The translations under genes were made by a program, and so were the position numbers. From assembly GCF_010993735.1 (NCBI RefSeq), contig NZ_WQNI01000019.1:25840-89839 (forward strand): 64,000 nt of DNA, in the 5' to 3' direction. Below, one piece after another: positions 1 to 8,259 of this stretch. Below the pieces are notes generated by a model. The model saw only the letters and a program-made list of their open reading frames with translations, was not told where the DNA came from and did not search any database. The stretch comes from Chelativorans alearensis. GTDB lineage: Bacteria > Pseudomonadota > Alphaproteobacteria > Rhizobiales > Rhizobiaceae. Each line of letters starts with the position of its first letter. Position 1 is the stretch's first letter.

Positions 1-177
1 CAGTCGTTTACATAAGAGACGTACAGCTGCCTCCGGACTGAGGTCAACCAGGGACGAAGCAACCGCTTCCGCCTCAACCGGATCGTCGATGCACTGCGTG
101 ATAGTGCCTATCGTCAGCACACATGCGAGCAGGGATGCTGTTTGCCCGGAAGGCTGAGTATATCCAAAAATTCTCAT
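1..177 (-). CDS. Partial hypothetical protein, N-terminus only
   Basis: Reading the minus strand from an ATG at 177-175 gives 59 open codons running off the left window edge. The N-terminus begins MRIFGYTQPSGQ, followed by a hydrophobic stretch (SLLACVLTIGTITQC, about residues 15-29) and an acidic stretch (DDPVEAEAV). It could be a short membrane or exported protein. No strong ribosome binding site precedes the ATG. It is divergent from the large C58 gene at 625, and the two share an AT-rich intergenic region with inverted repeats. No family is recognised, and with only 59 codons it could be chance. Confidence 0.35.
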   Translation of the reverse strand, partial: MRIFGYTQPSGQTASLLACVLTIGTITQCIDDPVEAEAVASSLVDLSPEAAVRLLCKRL

Positions 178-624
178 GTGATACCAATAACTAGGATACG
201 TTTAATGGTTGAATCTCGTTCGCCACCACATATCCGGGGGAGGCTGAACGAAACTCCGCGCTAAAATAACCTAAGCAAATCTTTGGCACATAGGCGCACT
301 CCGTCACCTGAGTGACGACAACGAGGTAGGGCGCCTCCTCTTTGTTTACATAGACAATCCTTTAGTTTATGTAAACGATCTATGCATGACTTGGCAAGAT
401 AGCAGACTGCCAATCCGCACTCGAGCTGGCGATCAACGCGGCGAGAGCGATGGGCAGAAGTAATGCCCGTGGCGCCCTTACGGTTAAATCGCATAGCGGC
501 CAATCAACGAAGACGGTCGCTTACATGGGCCAAAAAACCATTTTTCTGCCTAATTATAGGTATTCATGTTCATTTCCGAATATTATTTGAATGTATTTTA
601 ATTGATTTATAAGGATACTGTCCA
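178..624. promoter_or_regulatory. AT-rich intergenic region upstream of C58 gene, with TTTACATA inverted repeat
   Basis: No convincing gene lies here; an 80-codon minus-strand frame at 261-503 has no recognisable content. GTTTACATA at 344-352 and TATGTAAAC at 368-376 form a 9-bp inverted repeat with a 15-nt spacer, a plausible operator for the downstream gene or a divergent left-hand gene. GTTTACATA also occurs at 6-14. A related TTTACATAA lies at 42924-42932, about 80 bp before the other C58 gene. AAGGA (611-615) is a fair ribosome binding site for the ATG at 625. No -10/-35 pair can be named with confidence. Confidence 0.4.
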
Positions 625-3600
625 ATGGCTTATCCATCGCCCGTTATCCCCGTCACCAACACCGCTTCTAGCACTGAGCAGAGGCTGTTTTCAAATTCGG
701 ATATCGGAACTGCCGTACTCTCTCCCGAACCGTCGATGCGCGCCCCTTTGAGCCGACTAGGAGATGTTTACGCCAACATAGCCAAAACGCGGAGCAAGAA
801 GGTGGCGGCGGCGCAGGTGCAGGAAACCGGCGACGCTCAGACGGCGGCGGCCGACGCGGTGGGCGGGGCCGAGGCGAAGCTCGGAGGGAAGCTGCGCGGT
901 GCGTTCGTGTCCTATATGCGCGAGCAGCTCGACGATAGCGGTCTCAGCGATGACCAAGTGCTCGAGCATATGACCGCATTTCCGAATCCGAACGACAACA
1001 CGCTGATGCGCCGCCTCGCCGATGCAGCCGGCCTCTATGGCGGCAAGGAAGGCGAAGACGATGTTGCCACGGCCCAGAAGAAGGCACTCGTAAAGCAGCT
1101 GTTGCTCTCCCTGACCGACGACATCGATTGGAAGACCGAACTTGCCGCGCCGGCAACCGGCGCCACGAATGGCGTCACCACGGACGGCGAGGTGCTGCAT
1201 GGCGCCAACGAGATGACGATCGCGCAGGCCGCAGCGGCGGCCAAAGATAGGATCCGCAAAACACTTACGTCAAAGCTTGGCAACTGGGCCGCGCTCATAA
1301 CGGATGCGCTGACGCCGGTCCTGATCGACGATCCAACGCTGTTCCTACCCGAGGCGCTGGGCAATATCCTCTATGGCAGCCTGGAATGGGCCCAGCTCTG
1401 GATCGGCATAGAATATGCCGAAGGCCAATCCCTTGATCCGGAAAAGCTTACCATCGATCAGCTTCACGCGCTTGGCCGGGCGGCCACGACCACCGATCTG
1501 GCAACGGACGAGGAGGCAATGGAGGCGCCAGCCGACGGTGAGGCCGAGGCGGCCACCGACACCGCCGAAGACGACGCGGCAGCGGCCGCCTACTCGGTCA
1601 CCAAGCTTCTCGCCCTGATCGCCCGGGCCAAGGGCAAGCTCGGCGAGATTACCGAGGAGAACCGCACACAGGTGGAAGAGGCGCTGCAATCCGTCGCTCA
1701 TGAAGTGTTCAACGAGGAGTTCGCGTTTGCCGAGGCCTTCGAGGCAGTCGGCCAGGCGATGCCTACCCGCAAGGAAATCGTCAGGGAGATCCTGAAGGAG
1801 CACAAGCTTGACCCTGACGGGAAGAAGACGAACTGGGCCTTCTCGGGGCACCTTTTTTCCAGGTATAGGAGAACGCTCGCCGAGATATATTTGGAACAGG
1901 GAAACCTGGATGGTTACGACCTGCCGGACCCTTCGGAGGCATTCGAGGAGCGCTTTGCGACCTACAAATCCGAAGTTTCAGCAGGAATGGAAACCATCCT
2001 CAGTCACTTTCTGGACAGCTACGCCAAACACCACAATCTCGACCTGAGCAGCGCCACTATAACATTCTCCCAGCCTCAGCTCGGGGCTTCGATTGGGAAA
2101 GTTTTTTGGTCGGATGGTGTCGCTGAATCAAGCGACCGCGTGCTGATCGTTGAGATCGCCATTCCGGGGTCCAGCTCACGCTATGGGTTTTTCTCGCTCT
2201 CGGAGCTCGACAAAGGCTTGCAGGATATTCCATCGGGAACATCGATGCCCAAATGGATATCAAACAATATCAGCACGTGCTTCACCGAGGTTAGTACAGA
2301 TAAGTACAAAGAGCTTATGAGGAAAATTGCGGAAGAGGGCTGCCATTCAAACAATAAACGCAGTAATTTTCTTACAGCTGATCTTTTCAGAGGAAAAAAA
2401 GAAGATATTCTTGGGAAGATCAATGAATATTACACAACTCAAATCCAAAAATTTCACGATCATGCCCGCGGAGAGACCGCCAGCGAAGCGATCGGCAATT
2501 TCTTCCTCGACCTCATCCCCTTCCGTGCGATGATCGTCGCCATCCAGAAGGGCGACGTGGGGGGCGCGATCTTTAACGGATTGCTCGATGTCTTGTCCTT
2601 TATTCCTTTCGTCGGGGAAGGGATCAAGGCCCTTCAGGTTGGGGGCAAAGCCGTTGTGGCCGGCCTGTCCGCCGCACTCAAGACATCGCTCAAACAGGGC
2701 CTGAGCAAGGGCATTTCGGCGGGCCTTCACGCCACCGCCTCCTTCGGCCGTGAGTTTGGCGGGCAAATGCTCAGAGCCGCCGTGACCGGCCTGGAAAGTG
2801 CCATGCCGATCCCGACGCCCAGCCTTGCCTCCCATATTTCGGTCGCCGGCACGAGGAACACCGCGCGCGTTGCGGAAAATCTTAGAGCCACGCAGCCGGA
2901 GCTGGCCAATGCGCTGGAAGAGGTCTCGAAGCGCTCCGGCATCATAGAGATCACCGCTGAAGGCCAACAGAAGCTGGCACCCGGCGTCGAGGTGACCAAG
3001 GGCGCGAATGGCGCCGAGACTATCGATTTCGACGCTATCCACCTCCCGCTTGGCGAGGGGAACATCGATCTTGACGATGCCATACTGGCAATCGGGCATA
3101 CCGACGAGAACCAGATCGTCTTCCTCAAGGAGCATCTCAACGAAGCCGGAGAGAGCTTCTATACGCTGGCTAGCCCACAGACCGGCCTGTCCTATGGCCC
3201 GCGCCTCACCGCCGACGAAGCAGACACGCTCTCCTCCAAAGGAAGCAGCGGATCTGAGAGGAAAGCCAAAGACAACTTCGCCGACGCCTCGACCGAAGCT
3301 TCGATGCACATGAATACAAGCGGAGCGAAAAACAACTCCTTCCTGGGAAGGCGCGCCTTTAGCAATATCCTCAAAATAAAACTTGAAGCGAAATTCCCAA
3401 ATTTATTGATAGCTGACACCCCAAAATACGCAAATATAACACCGCACCTTACAGATTTTACATCACGAATTCAAAAGCTTAATGGCGGCCTGTGCGCTTC
3501 TTTTGTTGCTAGATGGATTCAATACCTCTGCGACTCCAAAAAAATAATTCAAGATTCGAAATTTGAAGGCAACCTCATAGAAGCTCAAAAAGATTACATG

Positions 3601-3948
3601 AATAATTTTCGAGGCCTCGCATCAGAAAAATCACTTTTAGAAAGCAGAAATCTGTATGTCTATAAGGAGTTCACTCAAAAAAACCGAAACACAACTCACA
3701 CAATTATAGATTCTGCCAATAATGGAGATTATATATATTTATGGTTTGGCGGAAAGACAGGGCCAGGCCACGCTGTCGGCTTGGCATTTGGAGACGAGCC
3801 AAAATTTTTCGACCCTAACTGGGGCGTCTTTAAATTTGAGAACCGCGATGACCTTGCGAAGTGGGTTCCAGAATACATCCAGGAACACTATAAGAACATC
3901 CATCAAATCGGTGCTTTCAGCGTCAAAAAGCGCGCCTGGGGAGACTGA
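625..3948 (+). CDS. Large putative effector/toxin with C-terminal YopT-like (C58) cysteine protease domain
   Basis: 1107 aa, no signal peptide. The last ~200 residues carry the peptidase C58 signature (YopT, AvrPphB, LopT): nucleophile Cys957 in GGLCASFVARW, His1049 in GPGHAVGL, and Asp1063 in FFDPNWG. The Cys-His (92) and His-Asp (14) spacings are close to those of the known triads. Characterised C58 enzymes cleave host proteins near prenylated or acylated ends; the target here is unknown. Residues about 625-710 form a hydrophobic stretch (FFLDLIPFRAM, VLSFIPFVGEG) of the kind found in large toxin-like effectors. Residues about 60-350 are Ala/Asp/Glu-rich and the N-terminus is Ser/Pro-rich, as in type III substrates. 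The catalytic end (from ~3300) is strikingly AT-rich compared with the middle of the gene, suggesting mosaic origin. Paralogue of the 38150-42844 gene in the C-terminal domain only. No chaperone or secretion genes are adjacent. Confidence 0.8.
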   Translation: MAYPSPVIPVTNTASSTEQRLFSNSDIGTAVLSPEPSMRAPLSRLGDVYANIAKTRSKKVAAAQVQETGDAQTAAADAVGGAEAKLGGKLRGAFVSYMREQLDDSGLSDDQVLEHMTAFPNPNDNTLMRRLADAAGLYGGKEGEDDVATAQKKALVKQLLLSLTDDIDWKTELAAPATGATNGVTTDGEVLHGANEMTIAQAAAAAKDRIRKTLTSKLGNWAALITDALTPVLIDDPTLFLPEALGNILYGSLEWAQLWIGIEYAEGQSLDPEKLTIDQLHALGRAATTTDLATDEEAMEAPADGEAEAATDTAEDDAAAAAYSVTKLLALIARAKGKLGEITEENRTQVEEALQSVAHEVFNEEFAFAEAFEAVGQAMPTRKEIVREILKEHKLDPDGKKTNWAFSGHLFSRYRRTLAEIYLEQGNLDGYDLPDPSEAFEERFATYKSEVSAGMETILSHFLDSYAKHHNLDLSSATITFSQPQLGASIGKVFWSDGVAESSDRVLIVEIAIPGSSSRYGFFSLSELDKGLQDIPSGTSMPKWISNNISTCFTEVSTDKYKELMRKIAEEGCHSNNKRSNFLTADLFRGKKEDILGKINEYYTTQIQKFHDHARGETASEAIGNFFLDLIPFRAMIVAIQKGDVGGAIFNGLLDVLSFIPFVGEGIKALQVGGKAVVAGLSAALKTSLKQGLSKGISAGLHATASFGREFGGQMLRAAVTGLESAMPIPTPSLASHISVAGTRNTARVAENLRATQPELANALEEVSKRSGIIEITAEGQQKLAPGVEVTKGANGAETIDFDAIHLPLGEGNIDLDDAILAIGHTDENQIVFLKEHLNEAGESFYTLASPQTGLSYGPRLTADEADTLSSKGSSGSERKAKDNFADASTEASMHMNTSGAKNNSFLGRRAFSNILKIKLEAKFPNLLIADTPKYANITPHLTDFTSRIQKLNGGLCASFVARWIQYLCDSKKIIQDSKFEGNLIEAQKDYMNNFRGLASEKSLLESRNLYVYKEFTQKNRNTTHTIIDSANNGDYIYLWFGGKTGPGHAVGLAFGDEPKFFDPNWGVFKFENRDDLAKWVPEYIQEHYKNIHQIGAFSVKKRAWGD

Positions 3949-4235
3949 CGGAAGCGACAGGTGGGAGCGGCGCATCGTGGGACGGCTTGTTAACGCGCGG
4001 CCGGAATCGTCCAGATTGCGCGCTCCGGGTCGAGTTCCGGCCAGCGCATCCCTGGCAGGAGGTCCTTCACATCCGGCATCACTCGCTGTTCGTTGAAGGC
4101 GGAGGCGCATCGCCTTCCGACCGCCAAAGCCGGAGAAGCAGAGGACAACGCGGAATACGCGATGGTGATTGGACCGTGAGGGACAGCCGTGGTGGAATTG
4201 GTGCCTATTCCGCCTGACTTCCTGGTCGGCCGCCA

Positions 4236-5210
<975 letters not shown>

Positions 5211-5391
5211 AAGCTCCGCTTCCATGACGATCTGCGTAATCGCCGTGAAGCGCGCTTACATTCTCGCATATTCGCGGAGCAATCCTGTCGGTGGAGGGAG
5301 AAAGGCGACGATATGGGGGATCAAGATGCAAGCTCATCCATTACGAATCCAACCGTAAGATCTCTATCGGTGATTTACGCGAGGAGATGTC

Positions 5392-5939
5392 ATGCCCTAC
5401 CTTCCGTCACTTCCGGCCGGCGCAACCTTGCTGGACGTCTTCAAGGAGTTTCCCGATACCAACGCCCCATTGATTGAGTTTCACGAGGCTCTGCTGCGCG
5501 GCTCTTCCCCCTTCAGCGAGGCCGAGCGCGAACTGATCGCGGCGTATGTATCGGGTCTCAACCGTTGCCGCTACTGCCGCGGCGTACACACCGCGACCGC
5601 GGAGCGGCTAGGCGTGGGGGTTGGTGTGGTCGCAACGCTGGTCGATGACGGCGACCTTTCAGCAGCGCCCGAAAGGATGAGACCCGTCCTTTCCTATGCC
5701 GGCAAGCTGACAAGGGCAGCTGACGGGGTGAGCAAGGCCGATGCCGACGCTGTGTTTGCGGCCGGTTGGGACGAGACGGCGCTTTATCAGATCGTGGCAC
5801 CACAGCTCCCTTCAACTACATGAACCGGCTCGTCGAAGGACTCGGCATCGACCTGGATCCGGCCTATGTGGAATCGGCTTCCAAACGTCTTTCCGAGCGC
5901 GGATATCTCCCTCTTCTTCAGTTGATGCGCGGTGCCTGA
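5392..5939 (+). pseudogene. AhpD-like/carboxymuconolactone decarboxylase family protein, frameshifted
   Basis: The first frame (5392-5823, 143 codons) has the CMD/AhpD peroxidase-like core with the redox motif CRYCRGVH at residues 59-66. It preserves GARVSP-region-like features up to ALYQIVA and then goes out of frame into PQLPSTT-stop. The expected C-terminus continues in another frame from about 5803: APFNYMNRLVEGLGIDLD, ending LLQLMRGA-stop at 5937-5939. A single missing base near 5797-5803 (expected VATTAPFNYMN) explains both halves. GAGGAG precedes the ATG at 5392. Family members reduce peroxides or act as alkylhydroperoxidases; this copy would lose its last ~45 residues. A sequencing error is possible. 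Confidence 0.75.
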
Positions 5940-6220
5940 CGAAAATGCTCTGCGCGCCCGAGCGCGACGGTGAGCGTGTCGGCAACATGTGCAGCCAGTG
6001 ATGCCCGGGTGTACGGGGTGCAACCCAGCATGAAAGGCCTCCCGCGAGTGGCGCAAGGACCGCCTGCGATGGCCGGCCATCGCGAATCCGGTATCCGTAA
6101 ACGGCATAAGGCAGCCCGGGAGGGAGGGCTGCCTTATGCTGGTCGGAGGCTGGAGGGATCTCCAGTCTGGAGATGCGTACTCAAAGCAGCCGACCGAACC
6201 GGGTTGACTCCGCGATACGC
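5940..6220. other. Intergenic region with a strong 14-bp hairpin
   Basis: No gene is seen. At 6104-6117 and 6126-6139 the arms GCATAAGGCAGCCC and GGGCTGCCTTATGC are perfectly complementary, with an 8-nt purine loop. No T-run follows, so it is not a textbook intrinsic terminator, but it sits between the frameshifted AhpD-like gene and the next promoter and could stop or stabilise the upstream transcript. Confidence 0.5.
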
Positions 6221-6240
6221 GTAAGTATATACTTACCGTT
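6204..6240 (+). promoter_or_regulatory. Promoter overlapped by perfect 16-bp palindrome (ArsR-type operator)
   Basis: TTGACT at 6204-6209 and TATACT at 6228-6233 are separated by 18 bp and form a sigma-70-like promoter. The perfect palindrome GTAAGTATATACTTAC at 6221-6236 covers the -10 element. This is the expected arrangement for an autorepressed ArsR-family gene. Transcription would begin around 6240, only a few bases before the ATG at 6245, so the message may be leaderless. Confidence 0.65.
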
Positions 6241-6244
6241 AGTG

Positions 6245-7045
6245 ATGACTTACGCAATGAACGGCTGGGCGGCACTGGCTGACCCGACCCGGCGAACGAT
6301 CTTCGAGCGGCTGATCGAGCACCCCAGCGCCGTCGGCGAACTGGCCCGTGAACTGCCTGTCAGCCGGCCGGCGGTCTCGCAGCATCTAAAGGTGCTTAAG
6401 GACGCCGGTCTGGTCGTCGATAAACGAGCCGGCAAGCAACGCATCTACCAGGTCGACCCCGATGGGCTGGCGGCACTTCGGGCCGAGCTGGACCGCTTCT
6501 GGACCAAGACGCTCGCGGCCTACAAGACGGTCGTCGAGCAACCGACGAAAGGAGATCCGATGAATATCGTAGCAGCAGACACATCCGTGCGAGCGTCGAT
6601 CGTCGTCGAGGCGCCGATCGCGCGCGCGTTCAAGGTGTTCACCGAGGACTTCGGCAGTTTCAAACCCGCCGAACACAACCTGCTCAAAGTCGAGATCGCC
6701 GAGACCGTGTTCGAGCCGAAGGTCGGTGGCTTTCTCTACGACCGCGGGGTTGACGGGAGCGTATGCCGCTGGGCGCGGGTATTGGCCTACGACCCGCCCA
6801 ACAGTGTGCTGCTAAGCTGGAACATCAGCCCTCAGTGGCAGATCGAGAACGACCCGCTGAAAACGAGCGAGTGGGAAGTACGGTTCATCGCCGAAACCCC
6901 TCAACGCACCCGGGTCGAGATCGAGCACCGCAACCTCGACCGCCACGGCGAGGGCTGGCAAGGCGTCCGCGAGGGCGTGGCCGGCGATCAGGGCTGGCCG
7001 CTCTACCTGCAGCAGTACGCTGACCGGATGGCCGGGGAGCGCTAA
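6245..7045 (+). CDS. ArsR-family winged-helix regulator fused to SRPBCC (AHSA1-like) domain
   Basis: 266 aa. Residues 5-95 are an ArsR/SmtB winged helix (AALADPTRRTIFERL; recognition helix about 39-56, SRPAVSQHLKVLK). Residues about 110-266 are an SRPBCC/AHSA1 ligand-binding fold (SIVVEAPIARAFKVFTEDF, EFEPKVGG-like core, YADRMAGER end). In many genomes these are two adjacent genes. The start at 6245 is chosen because the helix begins there and the promoter/palindrome ends just before; an earlier in-frame ATG at 6173 would place the promoter inside the gene. At the domain junction AAAGGAG (6548-6554) lies 5 nt before an in-frame ATG at 6560 (codon 106), so the SRPBCC half may also be made separately. 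Likely an autoregulated small-molecule or lipid sensor; ligand unknown. Confidence 0.85.
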   Translation: MTYAMNGWAALADPTRRTIFERLIEHPSAVGELARELPVSRPAVSQHLKVLKDAGLVVDKRAGKQRIYQVDPDGLAALRAELDRFWTKTLAAYKTVVEQPTKGDPMNIVAADTSVRASIVVEAPIARAFKVFTEDFGSFKPAEHNLLKVEIAETVFEPKVGGFLYDRGVDGSVCRWARVLAYDPPNSVLLSWNISPQWQIENDPLKTSEWEVRFIAETPQRTRVEIEHRNLDRHGEGWQGVREGVAGDQGWPLYLQQYADRMAGER

Positions 7046-7269
7046 GGTTTGCGATCACCACCCGATCGTTGCATCGGCGGCCGGGGCGTTCGCGCCATCG
7101 ACGGTCCCAACCTTCCCGCCCAGCGCTCTCCAGTCCCGCAAGCTTGAGTAGCTTCGTGGACCTGCTTCGACAGGCTGGCAGGGCCTGGGCCGCGCTTGTA
7201 ACGGAACAGGCGCGAGCCAAGCGATTTCCTGATGCTACTGATCGGGAAGGAAGCCACCGGCTTTCTCCA

Positions 7270-8259
7270 CTACCTGGCAATGGGAGCAAAAGCGGTGATT
7301 GGTGTACCCGCGAGCGAAACCTCAAGCCGATACTCGCGTCGTTCCCCAGGAGCGAGCGCTCCCAGTGGATCATCTCCTTTTTCTGGAAATGGGCTGCTGC
7401 ACGGCTCGATGGACAGGACACCCGCGTGCTTGCGCAGGTCGTGCCAGACCTGCAGGTGGCCGAGCGTGCGTGTGTCGAAGGCGAAAGTGACAGCAAGGCC
7501 TGCCGCACCCGCGTTCGACGTGGACTTGACGACGCAACGCGCCTCGCCCTCCCCTCCGATCGGCCAGGTTCTCGCGGGCATCAGGCCGCCATCGGGGAGC
7601 TCCGTCGGCCCCAAGAGGCGGTTGCCGTTCAGCTCGACGGTGCTTCCCGAGGCAATCGCAGGGAAGCCGAGGTTGAAGTGGTAGAGAATGGCTTGTGGCA
7701 CTTCCTCCGCGCCCAGGTTCTCCACGGTATCCAGAATTCGCATGGACGCGCCGCCGATCGGGGCCTCGATACGGCGCTTGAGCCGTAGGGTCTCGCCCCC
7801 ATAGCGGCTCTGCACCACTTCGCCTTCGCAGAAAAGCATAGGCTCCACACGCTCCCATTCCTCTCCGTAGGCGGTCAGCCTGGCGGGCGTGAAGGGCAGC
7901 CGGCCGTGTAGCGGCTCCCCGTTCATCGGCTGCCGGATGTGATTAAGGCCGCATGTAATCAGGAAGCCGCCGAAGCCCCTGTTGAAGCCACGTCCTCCGT
8001 CGCCCTCCGGATTGACGAGCGCGGGTGCGCGGAACCCTGCGGCCGTCTGCCAGGCAAGCTGAACGCCCTGCCACGACAGCGTGCCTATATCCATCGACCG
8101 ATCGGTCAGGACCCAGAAGTCGAGCCCGCCGCCGGTGGAAAATGAAAGGGCCCGCACGCCGCGTTCCGCGCCTTCATCAAGCACAATCCGTCGCACGCTT
8201 GCGACTTGCCGCAGGTCCCCGACGCGCATTCTCAGTGAATCGAGCAGCCGCGAGCTCAC
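7270..8259 (-). CDS. DUF4432 family protein (aldose-1-epimerase-like fold)
   Basis: 329 aa, starting GTG at 8259 and overlapping the upstream sulfatase stop by 4 nt (GTGA), so the two are translationally coupled. The sequence shows the DUF4432/galactose-mutarotase-like pattern: FWVLTDRSMDIG, a Gly-rich GGRGFNRGFGGFLITCGL segment with HIRQPMNGEPLHG, and a beta-rich C-terminus. Related proteins sit in sugar catabolic operons and are thought to act on sugar hemiacetals. Together with the sulfatase and the sugar ABC genes it probably processes an imported carbohydrate. The start could also be the ATG nine codons downstream. The exact substrate cannot be told. Confidence 0.8.
   Translation of the reverse strand: MSSRLLDSLRMRVGDLRQVASVRRIVLDEGAERGVRALSFSTGGGLDFWVLTDRSMDIGTLSWQGVQLAWQTAAGFRAPALVNPEGDGGRGFNRGFGGFLITCGLNHIRQPMNGEPLHGRLPFTPARLTAYGEEWERVEPMLFCEGEVVQSRYGGETLRLKRRIEAPIGGASMRILDTVENLGAEEVPQAILYHFNLGFPAIASGSTVELNGNRLLGPTELPDGGLMPARTWPIGGEGEARCVVKSTSNAGAAGLAVTFAFDTRTLGHLQVWHDLRKHAGVLSIEPCSSPFPEKGDDPLGALAPGERREYRLEVSLAGTPITAFAPIAR

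Noticed and set aside
261..503. 80-codon minus-strand frame upstream of the first C58 gene
   Set aside because: No ribosome site, composition like random sequence, and it lies in the region with the inverted repeat.
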